Counted from the first letter of the stretch, positions 46,040 to 55,850 are shown. The stretch: DNA of 64,000 nt from Nitrospinaceae bacterium (GCA_029261655.1 JAJDAY010000026.1:1-64000); one strand, 5' to 3'. Translations and numbers: made by a program. Notes: a model not told the origin generated them from the letters alone.

Positions 46040-47332
46040 ATGAAAAATAAAGTTTTATTGATCTTAACAGTTTTATTATTGTTTATACCCAATTCCAAAG
46101 TGGAAGCGGAGGAAATTAATTTCAAAGAAAAGATAAAGAAATTTATTTCCATTGCTTTGCAAAATAATCCCGAACTTTTGGAAGCGGAAAATAGAATCAA
46201 AGTTTCCAAAGAAATTCCTTCTCAAGCAGGTTCTTTGGATGATCCTGTCCTAAGATTTGGATTGAGTAATCTCCCAGTGGATTCCTTTGCCTTTGACGAG
46301 CATGTTGGAACCACAAAAGATATTACGCTTTCCCAGAAACTCCCCTTCCCAGGGAAATTGGGTCTTCGCACAGAAATAGCCAATAAAAACGTTGGTGTTG
46401 CGGAACAAAATCTCGATGACTTGAAATTTAAAATTATCCGCGATGTCAAACAATCCTATTACGAATTATGTTTTGTTCTGGCGGCCATTGAAATTACCAA
46501 ACAGAATAAAAAACTTTTGGAACAGTTCGTCACAATAGCGGAAACCAAATATTCTGTTGGAAAGGGCATCCAGCAGGACGTCATCAAGGCCCAGGTGGAA
46601 TTGTCCCAAATCATGGACGATTTGATTGCATTAAATAGACGGAAAGAAACGGAACAAGCAAATCTCAATACTTTAATGAATTTGTTGCCTCAGTCCCCTT
46701 TGACAATTCCGCATGGGGTCACTAAATCTTCATTCAACTACAAAATTAAGGAACTGCAAAGCATTGCCGAGGAAAACCGACCGGTTCTTGAACAAATACG
46801 GTTAACCAAAGAGCGGTATCAAGTGACTAAAAAATTGGCGAAAAAAGATTATTACCCAAACTTTAATGTCGGCTTTAAATACGGACAACGTGAGGACGGG
46901 CGGGCCGGGGGAACGGGAGCTTTTCAGGACCGGCCCGATTTTGTATCTGCCTTTGTAGGGATCAATATCCCAATTTGGTACAAAACCAAGCAAAGCCGCA
47001 AAGTTGCGGAACAGTCTTATAAAGTTGATGTGGCCCAGGAGGCTTATAATAAGGCTAAGAATCAAATTTTTCTCAGAATTAAGGAACTCATGGATCAAGA
47101 GACTAAGTCATCTGAAACTCTGAAACTCATAAAAACCGCCATTCTTCCCCAAGCGCGTCAATCTTTAGATTCTGCTATGGCGGGTTACGGAGTAGATAAG
47201 GTGGATTTTCTGACTCTCTTGGATACTCAAGTGACGCTCCTTGATTGGGAAATAAAATATCACCGCGAGTTGACGAATTACGAGCAGACCCTGGCGAATC
47301 TGGAACAGACGGTTGGGAAGAGTTTATTTTAA
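46040..47332 (+). CDS. cusC: Outer-membrane efflux protein CusC/TolC-type
   Basis: 430 residues. A cleavable signal peptide (to about A-E-E, residue 23) is followed by the OEP fold of two long coiled-coil repeats: ALQNNPELLEAENRI and QNLDDLKFKIIRDVKQSYYEL in the first half, RPVLEQIRLTKERYQVTKKL and YKVDVAQEAYNKAKNQ in the second. It forms the outer-membrane tunnel for the RND pump. The frame is open to 45956, but GGGAGGG immediately before the ATG at 46040 fixes the start. It is probably cotranscribed with Cys gene B upstream and cusB downstream (54 bp). Confidence 0.88.
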   Translation: MKNKVLLILTVLLLFIPNSKVEAEEINFKEKIKKFISIALQNNPELLEAENRIKVSKEIPSQAGSLDDPVLRFGLSNLPVDSFAFDEHVGTTKDITLSQKLPFPGKLGLRTEIANKNVGVAEQNLDDLKFKIIRDVKQSYYELCFVLAAIEITKQNKKLLEQFVTIAETKYSVGKGIQQDVIKAQVELSQIMDDLIALNRRKETEQANLNTLMNLLPQSPLTIPHGVTKSSFNYKIKELQSIAEENRPVLEQIRLTKERYQVTKKLAKKDYYPNFNVGFKYGQREDGRAGGTGAFQDRPDFVSAFVGINIPIWYKTKQSRKVAEQSYKVDVAQEAYNKAKNQIFLRIKELMDQETKSSETLKLIKTAILPQARQSLDSAMAGYGVDKVDFLTLLDTQVTLLDWEIKYHRELTNYEQTLANLEQTVGKSLF

Positions 47333-47386
47333 AGTTTTTAATAAATTCAATCCCTTGGAGAAACTGGGTAACACAATAATAGGTGA

Positions 47387-49273
47387 ATGATGAAAGAAAT
47401 AGAAGATTTATCCAAATCTAATGGCTCCGATGGAAAAAATTTCCACAGCCGTAATGATAAACCCATAAATGACCCTCTGGACGATGAGGGAATTTTTAAT
47501 CCCGACATGGAAAGGGGGATTCCAACTCGCTTTCTATTGCTACTCAAGAAATTGGGAAGTCGCATCAAACAGACTCTCAATAAGTCTGATAGTAAAAGGG
47601 GCTCTGATTATTCCAATGAACTTGATGACGATGAATTTTCAAGTGAGGAAATTATTTTTTCCCAGGATAAAAAGAATATATCAGGCCGAAAAGGAAAAAA
47701 GAAAGGATCCAAATTGACCAAAGCTTTCAAGTGGGCGGCCGTTTTGCTCTTTGTCTTTTTCGTGGGCCATTTCACACGACCGGAATTGATCGATAATACT
47801 TTTAGTAAGATCACGGAATGGACTTCATTCGCTCTTGAAAAGGCGGAACCCCTTAAGGAAAAAGTCGAAGAAAAGGTCACAGAACTCGTTGAAAAAAAAT
47901 CTTCGGGAACAGAAAAACCTGGGCGAAAAATCAAATATTGGCAAGCACCCATGAATCCAAGTTACACCTCCGATAAACCAGGAAAATCTCCCATGGGAAT
48001 GGATCTGGTTCCGGTTTACGAGGAGAAACAACAGATCCAACGAAAAATTCTGTATTGGAAGGCCCCCATGACCCCTGGTTTTACTTCGGATAAACCTGGC
48101 AAATCACCGATGGGGATGGATTTAGTCCCTGTTTACGAAGATGAGGCAGAGGTGGGTGAAGGTCTTCTGATCAATCCCACCGTGATTCAAAACATTGGGG
48201 TAAAAACAGAAACCGTCAAGAAAAGAATTCTCACAAGGGAAATTCGCACGGTTGGCATCTTGACTTATGACGAAAGAATAGTGACTCACATCCATACCAA
48301 ATATAAAGGGTGGGTGGAAAAACTATATGTGGATTTTACCGGACAAGAGGTGAATGAAGATGATCTCTTGGCAGAAATTTACAGTCCTGAGCTTGTTTCT
48401 ACACAAGAGGAGTTGCTTGTGGCCATGAAATACAACCAGTCTTTGAAGGATAGTCCCTTTTCGGAGATTGGTAAGGGGGCTGAACGGCTTTTTGAATCCA
48501 CAAAACGTCGCCTGGAATTGTTTGATGTCCCGGAGCATCAGATCGAACAATTAATCCGCGATAAAAAAATCACCAAAACCTTACACATTCATTCTCCCTT
48601 TAGAGGTTTTGTGATTAAAAAGGAAGCTTCGCAGGGCATGTTTATTAAACCTGGGATGAGCCTTTATACCATTGCGGATCTCACAAATATCTGGGTGTTA
48701 GCGGATGTTTACGAATATGAATTGCCCTGGATCAAAATTGGCCAAAAAGCGGAAATGAATCTCTCTTACTATCCTGGCAAAAAGTTTCAGGGGAAGGTGA
48801 CTTATATTGATCCTTTCATGGATCCCAAAACCCGCACTTTAAAAGTGAGGATGGAATTTAACAACCCCACATGGAAACTCAAACCCGATATGTACGCCAA
48901 TGTCATTCTTAAATCCGGCATTGCAAAAAACTCAGTTGCTGTTCCTGAAGAGGCAATCATTCATTCGGGTGAGAAAGAAATTGTAATCGTTCAAAATTCT
49001 TCAGGAGGATTTGATTCTAGAGTTCTCACTTTGGGAGCACAGGCCAATGGTTATTATCAAGTTATTAAAGGGCTCAAAGCCGGGGAAAATGTAGTCACTT
49101 CATCCAGCTTCCTTATCGATTCTGAAAGTAGACTCAAAGATGCTTTAAGCAAACTTCAGACTGAGAAAAAAGACAAGAACAAAACAATGGATATGTCCAA
49201 AACAGGTCATGAGGAAATGGAAAAAAAAGTTCCCGGCATTATTGAGGTCCACCCTGATATGTCAAAGAAGTGA
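47387..49273 (+). CDS. cusB: CusB-type RND periplasmic adaptor with tandem heavy-metal-binding domains and long cytoplasmic N-terminus
   Basis: 628 residues. Residues 1-112 are hydrophilic and charged, before a single membrane helix at about 113-129. Then come two near-identical heavy-metal-binding domains (181-213 and 220-253, each with Y-W-x-A-P-M and G-K-S-P-M-G-M-D-L-V-P-V-Y). The remainder is a membrane-fusion protein: hairpin and barrel-sandwich domains (EEDLLAEIYSPELVSTQEELL region, then VLADVYEYELPW, GKVTYIDPFMDPKTRTLKVR). CusB adaptors bind Cu(I)/Ag(I) through methionines and hand it to CusA. The N-terminal cytoplasmic extension is not usual for CusB. The start is one of two adjacent ATGs behind AGGTG. 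Confidence 0.87.
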   Translation: MMKEIEDLSKSNGSDGKNFHSRNDKPINDPLDDEGIFNPDMERGIPTRFLLLLKKLGSRIKQTLNKSDSKRGSDYSNELDDDEFSSEEIIFSQDKKNISGRKGKKKGSKLTKAFKWAAVLLFVFFVGHFTRPELIDNTFSKITEWTSFALEKAEPLKEKVEEKVTELVEKKSSGTEKPGRKIKYWQAPMNPSYTSDKPGKSPMGMDLVPVYEEKQQIQRKILYWKAPMTPGFTSDKPGKSPMGMDLVPVYEDEAEVGEGLLINPTVIQNIGVKTETVKKRILTREIRTVGILTYDERIVTHIHTKYKGWVEKLYVDFTGQEVNEDDLLAEIYSPELVSTQEELLVAMKYNQSLKDSPFSEIGKGAERLFESTKRRLELFDVPEHQIEQLIRDKKITKTLHIHSPFRGFVIKKEASQGMFIKPGMSLYTIADLTNIWVLADVYEYELPWIKIGQKAEMNLSYYPGKKFQGKVTYIDPFMDPKTRTLKVRMEFNNPTWKLKPDMYANVILKSGIAKNSVAVPEEAIIHSGEKEIVIVQNSSGGFDSRVLTLGAQANGYYQVIKGLKAGENVVTSSSFLIDSESRLKDALSKLQTEKKDKNKTMDMSKTGHEEMEKKVPGIIEVHPDMSKK

Positions 49274-49287
49274 TTGGAAGCCATTAA

Positions 49288-50256
49288 ATGAATTTTTTAT
49301 TGAATAACAGATCCAATCTTTTTTGGAAAATTTATGGGATAGGTGCGATCACTTTACTGACTATATTTAGTTTTTATTTCAAAGATGGTTATCTTGAAAG
49401 CCATCATGCTGAAATTATGTTTGGTTTACTATTGATAGTTGTATTTTTGACCATACTTTTGTTTTTTGATGCTTTAAAAATAATTCATTCTCAGCAACAA
49501 AAAATTGAAGGATTGATGGGAATAAAGTTGGCACTCGCTTCGCTCATTGATCTGAAGGACTCTTATACGGAGGGTCATTCCACGCAAGTTAGAGACTTAA
49601 CTAGGCAATTCCTGGAATATTTAAAGTTACCTTCAACAGAAATTGAAGAAATCACCACTGCGGCTGAACTACATGATATCGGGAAAATTGGCGTACCAGA
49701 CTCAATATTGAAAAAACCAGGAAAACTGAACGAAAAAGAATTTCTTGAAATAAAAAAACATCCTGTACGCGGAGCGGAATCCGTCAAATCCTTGGAAGGG
49801 TTTGAAGTTATCTCCAAAATCATTCGCCATCATCATGAACGATATGACGGAACAGGTTATCCGGATGGCCTGTCCGAAGATAAAATTCCTTTCGGGTCTA
49901 GAGTGTTGAGCATTATAGACGCTTTTGATGCCATGATTTATAGCAGACCCTATCGAGAAGCTTTGAATAGAAAAGATACTTTAAGCGCCTTGAAGGAAGG
50001 AATGGGAAAACAATTTGCCCCTATTCTGGTTTTAAAATTTATTGAGTTTTTGCAACGAAAGAATACCGAATCTCAATACGATCCGGTTTGTGGAATGGCT
50101 GTCATTCTTCAACATTCTTTATTTCAATCTTCCTATAAGAATATAAATTATATTTTTTGTTCTCAAGTCTGCTTAACTGAATTTACCCAATTCCCAGAGA
50201 AATATATTGCTGAATCTCGGGAAAACAATTATCCCGCTGAGAAGCCTTATGCTTAA
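49288..50256 (+). CDS. HD-GYP phosphodiesterase fused to a C-terminal YHS metal domain
   Basis: 322 residues: two N-terminal membrane helices (about 12-30 and 42-60), then a complete HD-GYP domain with H129-D130 (AAELHDIGKIGVP), KKHPVRGAE and the HHHERYDGTGYPDG motif at 181-194. HD-GYP enzymes hydrolyse cyclic di-GMP. From about residue 264 a YHS domain follows (Y-D-P-V-C268-G-M ... Y-I-F-C291-S-Q-V-C295), a small cysteine module also found at the front of copper P-ATPases. It lies between cusB (14 bp) and cusA (8-bp overlap), so it is part of the pump operon and may link metal sensing to c-di-GMP turnover (inference). Confidence 0.88.
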   Translation: MNFLLNNRSNLFWKIYGIGAITLLTIFSFYFKDGYLESHHAEIMFGLLLIVVFLTILLFFDALKIIHSQQQKIEGLMGIKLALASLIDLKDSYTEGHSTQVRDLTRQFLEYLKLPSTEIEEITTAAELHDIGKIGVPDSILKKPGKLNEKEFLEIKKHPVRGAESVKSLEGFEVISKIIRHHHERYDGTGYPDGLSEDKIPFGSRVLSIIDAFDAMIYSRPYREALNRKDTLSALKEGMGKQFAPILVLKFIEFLQRKNTESQYDPVCGMAVILQHSLFQSSYKNINYIFCSQVCLTEFTQFPEKYIAESRENNYPAEKPYA

Positions 50257-53200
50257 AAAAATCATAGCCCTGTCTTTAAAAAATAGATTCCTCGTCATTC
50301 TGGGCACTCTCTTCATCATTGCCTGGGGCATCTATTCCATGCTGCGAACGCCGCTGGATGCGATCCCCGATTTGAGCGATGTTCAGGTCATCATATTCAC
50401 GGAATATCCAGGGCAAGCTCCACAAATTGTGGAAGATCAAATTACCTACCCTCTGACCACAACCATGCTTTCCGTTCCCTTTGCCAAGGTGGTCCGTGGG
50501 TATTCGTTCTTTGGTTTCTCCTTTGTTTACATCATTTTTGAAGACGGAACAGATATGTATTGGGCCCGGAGCAGGGTTTTAGAACAATTAAACTTTGTTG
50601 CAGGCCGACTTCCAGCGGGAGTCAATCCTTCCCTTGGGCCGGACGCTACCGGCGTCGGCTGGATTTATGAATATGCCCTTGTGGACAAGTCGGGAAAATA
50701 CGACCTGGCCGAATTACGGTCCCTGCAGGATTGGTATCTGCGGTATGAGCTTCAGACCGTTCCCGGCGTATCGGAGGTGGCCAGTATCGGCGGGTTCGTG
50801 AAACAGTATCAGGTGGAAGTCGATCCCAACAAACTCATCGCTTACAACATTCCTCTGCACAAAATCATCATGGCCATCAAACGTAGCAATAATGATGTTG
50901 GAGGAAGACTTCTGGAAATGTCGGAGTCCGAGTTCATGGTGCGCGGTTTGGGCTACATAAAAAATTTGGATGATCTTAAAAAGATTCCTGTCGGGGTGGA
51001 TGCGAAAGGTACGCCAATAAGAGTACGGGATATCGCCAATGTGCAATTTGGACCTGAGTTGCGGCGAGGTCTGGTGGATTTCAATGGTGAAGGCGAGGTG
51101 GCCGCGGGGATCGTCATTATGAGGTATGGAGAAAATGCTTTAAAAGTTATCAATGGCGTTAAACGTAAACTGGAAACCTTGAAAGCCGGTCTCCCGGAAG
51201 GCGTTGAAATCGTCCCTGTTTACGACCGCTCCGCATTGATCCACCGGGCCATTGAAAACCTCAAGGAAAAATTGATCGAAGAGAGTCTGGTTGTTTCTAT
51301 CATCTGCGTCATTTTCCTTTTGCATTTGCGGTCCGCCCTGGTGGCGATTTTGACTTTGCCCGTTGGCATTTTAATGGCCTTTATCATCATGGAAAATCAG
51401 GGCCTGAGTGCCAACATCATGTCTTTGGGAGGGATAGCCATTGCTATTGGGGCCATGATTGATGGTGCCATCGTGATGATTGAAAATGCTCATAAACATT
51501 TGGAACATGATCGCGGCAAAAAGGACCATTGGCAGATCATATACGAAGCTTCGGCGGAAGTGGGCCCGGCGCTTTTCTTCAGTCTATTGATTATCACAGT
51601 GTCATTCCTGCCTGTTTTCACCCTGCAAGCCCAGGAAGGCCGTTTGTTTTCTCCCTTGGCATTCACAAAAACTTATTCGATGGCCGGGGCCGCCCTTCTT
51701 TCCGTCACTCTGGTTCCGGTCATGATGGGTTATTTTGTCCGTGGACGAATTCTTCCCGAAAGAAAAAATCCGATCAACTGGATTTTGATAAATATCTATA
51801 GACCAGTCATTTGGCTGGTTTTAAGAATGAAGACCGTAGTTATTCTTATCGCCTTATTAGTCATTGTGGTTACGGTGATTCCTCTCAAGAAGCTCGGTTC
51901 AGAATTTATGCCGCCGTTGAACGAGGGCGACATTTTGTATATGCCCACCACTCTGCCCGGTATTTCGATCACCAAGGCAAAAGAACTGCTGCAACAAACG
52001 GACAAGATCATTCGCCAGTTCCCCGAGGTTCATCATGTGTTTGGAAAAATCGGGCGGGCGGAAACGGCGACGGACCCAGCTCCCTTAAGCATGGTTGAAA
52101 CCACCATCATGCTCAAACCGGAGGATCAGTGGCGGACAGGAATGACAACGGATAAACTTATTGACGAATTGAATGCCGCCATTAAATTTCCGGGAGTCAC
52201 CAACGCCTGGACAATGCCCATCAAAACCCGGATCGATATGCTGTCTACCGGGATCAAAACTCCTGTCGGAATCAAAATCGCGGGAGATGATTTAAACACT
52301 CTCCAAAGATTGGGAGAGGAAATCGAGTCGATTGTCAGCAGGATTCCCGGAACCCTCAGTGTATTTTCTGAAAGGGTTGTCGGGGGAAATTATTTCGATT
52401 TCGAGATCGACCGGGAAGAAGCCGCCCGCTATGGCCTGACAACGGGAGACGTTCAGGACATTATCCAGACTGCCATCGGTGGCATGAATATCACCACCAC
52501 TATTGAAGGATTGGAACGCTATCCTGTCAACCTGCGTTACAGCCGGGACTTCCGTGACGATATCAATAAACTGCAACGGGTTCTGATTCCTACACCGCTC
52601 GGGCAGCATATTCCAATGGCCCAGGTTGCAAAAATTAAAATAAAAAAAGGCCCTCCGGCGATTAAGAGCGAGAATGCTCGGTTGAATGCCTGGATATATA
52701 TTGATTTGAAAGATATCGATGTTGGAACCTATGTTGAGAATGCGAAGAAAGTCCTTCAGAAGGAATTTTCCTTACCTCCAGGGTATAGTCTGGTCTGGAG
52801 TGGGCAATACGAATATATGGAAAGGGCCAAACAAAAATTGAAAATTGTCATTCCTTTCACCCTGCTTATCATTTTCTTGCTTTTATATTTCAATTTTAAA
52901 AATATCACTGAAAGTTTAATCGTGATGTTTTCCCTTCCGATGGCCCTTGTTGGGGGTATCTGGTACTTGTATTACTTGCAATACGAATTGAGCGTTGCTG
53001 TGGTGGTTGGTTTTATAGCCCTGGCCGGAGTCGCGGCTGAAATAGGAGTTCTGGTCTTGATTTATATCGACCATGCGTTTGAAAAACAAATGAAAAATGG
53101 GGGCATCAAGGACCTGCATGAGTTGAGGCAGGTGGTAATAAAAGGGACTTCAGAAAGAGTGCGGCCCATCATGATGACAGTTTGCGCCATCATCGGTGGT

Positions 53201-53380
53201 CTTCTTCCCATCATGTGGGGGCATGGCACAGGTTCCGAAGTCATGAAACGGATCGCGGCCCCTATGGTAGGAGGAATGGTTTCTGCAACCATACTCACTT
53301 TGATCGTTATTCCAGCTATTTATGCCTTTGTTTTGGAGCATCGGTTAAAGACAAACAATTCGAAATTGGCCATGGAATAA
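50249..53380 (+). CDS. cusA: CusA-type heavy-metal RND efflux pump
   Basis: 1,043 residues, 12 predicted membrane helices in the RND order with two large periplasmic loops. Landmarks are R-T-P-L-D-A-I-P-D-L-S-D-V-Q-V-I near 32, G-A-M-I-D-G-A-I-V-M-I-E-N-A-H-K-H in helix 4 with the proton-relay aspartate, PVFTLQAQEGRLFSPLAFTK, and EIGVLVLIYIDHA near 930. This is the heavy-metal efflux (HME) subfamily, most like the Cu(I)/Ag(I) branch given the methionine-rich periplasmic segments and the CusB-type partner. The frame begins at 50207, but the ATG at 50249 overlapping the preceding stop is the natural start. Confidence 0.93.
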   Translation: MLKKIIALSLKNRFLVILGTLFIIAWGIYSMLRTPLDAIPDLSDVQVIIFTEYPGQAPQIVEDQITYPLTTTMLSVPFAKVVRGYSFFGFSFVYIIFEDGTDMYWARSRVLEQLNFVAGRLPAGVNPSLGPDATGVGWIYEYALVDKSGKYDLAELRSLQDWYLRYELQTVPGVSEVASIGGFVKQYQVEVDPNKLIAYNIPLHKIIMAIKRSNNDVGGRLLEMSESEFMVRGLGYIKNLDDLKKIPVGVDAKGTPIRVRDIANVQFGPELRRGLVDFNGEGEVAAGIVIMRYGENALKVINGVKRKLETLKAGLPEGVEIVPVYDRSALIHRAIENLKEKLIEESLVVSIICVIFLLHLRSALVAILTLPVGILMAFIIMENQGLSANIMSLGGIAIAIGAMIDGAIVMIENAHKHLEHDRGKKDHWQIIYEASAEVGPALFFSLLIITVSFLPVFTLQAQEGRLFSPLAFTKTYSMAGAALLSVTLVPVMMGYFVRGRILPERKNPINWILINIYRPVIWLVLRMKTVVILIALLVIVVTVIPLKKLGSEFMPPLNEGDILYMPTTLPGISITKAKELLQQTDKIIRQFPEVHHVFGKIGRAETATDPAPLSMVETTIMLKPEDQWRTGMTTDKLIDELNAAIKFPGVTNAWTMPIKTRIDMLSTGIKTPVGIKIAGDDLNTLQRLGEEIESIVSRIPGTLSVFSERVVGGNYFDFEIDREEAARYGLTTGDVQDIIQTAIGGMNITTTIEGLERYPVNLRYSRDFRDDINKLQRVLIPTPLGQHIPMAQVAKIKIKKGPPAIKSENARLNAWIYIDLKDIDVGTYVENAKKVLQKEFSLPPGYSLVWSGQYEYMERAKQKLKIVIPFTLLIIFLLLYFNFKNITESLIVMFSLPMALVGGIWYLYYLQYELSVAVVVGFIALAGVAAEIGVLVLIYIDHAFEKQMKNGGIKDLHELRQVVIKGTSERVRPIMMTVCAIIGGLLPIMWGHGTGSEVMKRIAAPMVGGMVSATILTLIVIPAIYAFVLEHRLKTNNSKLAME

Positions 53381-53439
53381 ATGAAATTATCCTTTACTGA
53401 CTCCATTGGTATGGCTCTAGTTAAATTTGTTGTATGGAC

Positions 53440-53470
53440 TTGACCCTTGACCCAAGTCCAAGGTTAAGAT
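53440..53470 (+). promoter_or_regulatory. MerR/CueR-type promoter of the multicopper oxidase
   Basis: TTGACC (53440-53445), 19-base spacer, TAAGAT (53465-53470). The spacer is overlong and carries CTTG...CAAG half-sites and a terminal AAGGT, as in CueR/ZntR operators. A 17-codon frame (53489-53542) with a ribosome-site-poor start follows before the oxidase gene and resembles only the first residues of a translation-factor-like protein. Confidence 0.75.
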
Positions 53471-53676
53471 ATTGCGAAAGATTGGTTCATGGAAAAAGTA
53501 CAAATTGGAAAAGTTGAGGAATTCTATGAGGGTCAAAAATAGACACAATTAGTTATTACGACGGACTAGGGTTGATCCAACTTAAATGACGAACCCAAGC
53601 TGGATACCGTTTTTACGGCCAAGAAAGCTTCCAACTAACATAAATATTTTAAATTCAAATTTTCTGGAGAATCAAA

Positions 53677-55758
53677 ATGGGAAGGATTGGGAAGCTGGTA
53701 GGTTTTTATTTGATGCTTAATTTATTACCTGCATCCACAAGCGTCGCCGAAGTGGTGCAATACAATGTCACTGTTAGTCACAAAACAGTGAATTATACCG
53801 GGAAGAATATTAAAGCCATGGCCCTCAATGATTCTATTCCAGGTCCTACATTGAGGTTTCGTGAAGGAGATATCGCTAAAATTCGCTTTCAAAATAGTAT
53901 GGATGTTCCTACGTCTGTTCATTGGCATGGAATTTTGCTGCCCAACCGTCAGGACGGCGTGCCCTATGTAAACAATCCCCCTATTGAACCTGGTGAAACT
54001 CTAGAATTTGAGTTTCCTGTCATTCAATCGGGGACCTACTGGTTTCATTCTCATACCGGTTTACAAGAGCAACGAGGGGTTTATGGATCTATTGTGATCA
54101 CTCCAAAAAATGGGGAACTTATTCAAGTGGATAAAGATGAAGTAATCGTGCTGTCCGATTGGACCGACGAGAATCCGGACGAAGTCCTGCGCACATTAAA
54201 GAGTGGGAGCGATTATTACAGCTTAAAAAAAGGGACCGCTCAAAGCCTTTTTGGTGCTGCTCGTAATGGGGCGTTAATGAATGTATTCAAGCGCAGCTTT
54301 AGGCGTATGCCGCCCATGGATATTTCCGACGTTGCTTATGATCGGTTTCTAACAAACGGAAAACCTGAAACCTCGATTCCTGCTTTACCTGGAGAGAAGG
54401 TACGCCTGCGTTTCATCAATGCTTCCACGGCAACATATTTTTACCTTCAATTTTCGGGGGGGCCGGTTCAGATAGTTGCGGCTGACGGCAAGGATGTGGA
54501 GCCTATTGATCAAGACCGATTTCTCATGGCAATCGCGGAAACTTATGACCTCATTGTAACCGTACCTGAGAATGGGTCTTATGAATTCCGAGCTACAGCT
54601 CAGGATGGCTCGGGACACACATCTATATTTATAGGCGATGGAAAACGAATTTTTGCCCCCGATGTACCCAAACCCAATCCCTACAAGATGGATATGTCCA
54701 TGGGCTCCGGTGAAATGAATATGGAGAGCATGGACTCTAAAATGAAGATGTCTATGGGTAGCGTCAAAGACAAGATGCCGGGCATGGTTTCAAAGACAGT
54801 AAAGAGTGAGCGTCCTATGGCTCCGTATAAAAAGTTACGCTCTTTCGAAAAATCAACTTTAAACAAAGAAAACCCAACCCGAGAGATTGTGCTAACCCTA
54901 ACAGGAGATATGGAACGTTATATATGGTCGATGAATAATGAAATACTTTCCGCTGATAATGTCATACGAATTCGCCATGGAGAAAATGTTCGCTTTGTAC
55001 TTATAAATAAAACGATGATGCACCATCCAATGCACCTGCATGGTCACTTCTTCCGTGTGATCAATGGGCAAGGGGAAAATTCTCCCCTCAAGCACACAAT
55101 AGATGTACCCCCTCTATCCACTCAAATCATCGAATTTGAAGGTAATGAATTCCAGGACTGGTTCTTTCACTGCCACATGCTTTATCACGCCAAGGCGGGC
55201 ATGGCTCGTGTGGTGAGTTATGAGGACAAAAAAATCGATGCTGACCTTGGGGCCATTCGGAAACATCTCTATAAAGACCCTTGGTACCCATGGATAAATG
55301 GCACGATTCAGTCTCATATGACGGATGGTGTTGCAGTATTCAGCAATTCCAAAAATATATTTAGTGCTACCTGGGAGATTGGATGGCAAGACGTCGAGGG
55401 GACAGAACACGATTTGGAGTTGGCTTATGATTATTATTTCAATCGATTTCTGACGGCGTTTATTGGTGGAAATTTTACCAATGATTATGACCGAGGAATT
55501 TTTGGCGTGCGTTACCTGCTCCCTTTTAACTTTGAAAGTGCGTGGCGCGTAGATTCCGAGGGAGAGTTGCGTATATCGATTGGACACAATGTACAGCTGA
55601 CCAATCACTTAAGAATATTTGGTGACTTTGAGTATGACACAGAAACAAAAAAGGAATGGGTTGCTGGCGTAAAATATACCCTAATTAAAAACTTTTCTCT
55701 GGTTAGCCAATATCATTCGGAATTTGGAGCCGGCGCAGGAATAAACTTTCGTTTCTAA
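53677..55758 (+). CDS. CopA-type multicopper oxidase fused to a C-terminal beta-barrel-like region
   Basis: 693 residues. After a signal peptide come three cupredoxin domains with full copper sites: H82-W-H84, H124-S-H126, H450-P-M-H453-L-H455, and H498-C-H500 with H504 and M509 (type 1 site). A Met-rich segment at about 338-370 resembles the copper-binding insert of CopA/CueO. This oxidises Cu(I) to Cu(II) in the periplasm. Residues ~555-693 are an additional strand-rich region (ELAYDYYFNRFLTAFIGG, DFEYDTETKKEW, AGAGINFRF) ending in Phe, like an outer-membrane beta-barrel or CopB tail. That fusion is unusual. A MerR-type promoter lies about 200 bp upstream. Confidence 0.9.
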   Translation: MGRIGKLVGFYLMLNLLPASTSVAEVVQYNVTVSHKTVNYTGKNIKAMALNDSIPGPTLRFREGDIAKIRFQNSMDVPTSVHWHGILLPNRQDGVPYVNNPPIEPGETLEFEFPVIQSGTYWFHSHTGLQEQRGVYGSIVITPKNGELIQVDKDEVIVLSDWTDENPDEVLRTLKSGSDYYSLKKGTAQSLFGAARNGALMNVFKRSFRRMPPMDISDVAYDRFLTNGKPETSIPALPGEKVRLRFINASTATYFYLQFSGGPVQIVAADGKDVEPIDQDRFLMAIAETYDLIVTVPENGSYEFRATAQDGSGHTSIFIGDGKRIFAPDVPKPNPYKMDMSMGSGEMNMESMDSKMKMSMGSVKDKMPGMVSKTVKSERPMAPYKKLRSFEKSTLNKENPTREIVLTLTGDMERYIWSMNNEILSADNVIRIRHGENVRFVLINKTMMHHPMHLHGHFFRVINGQGENSPLKHTIDVPPLSTQIIEFEGNEFQDWFFHCHMLYHAKAGMARVVSYEDKKIDADLGAIRKHLYKDPWYPWINGTIQSHMTDGVAVFSNSKNIFSATWEIGWQDVEGTEHDLELAYDYYFNRFLTAFIGGNFTNDYDRGIFGVRYLLPFNFESAWRVDSEGELRISIGHNVQLTNHLRIFGDFEYDTETKKEWVAGVKYTLIKNFSLVSQYHSEFGAGAGINFRF

Positions 55759-55850
55759 AGCACCGTGTTTTTACTGTTATCACCTAACTTAATAGCAAAC
55801 TATGAGTGGTTTCAATTTAAGTTAACTAATAAATTTTTTGGAGGTTTATC

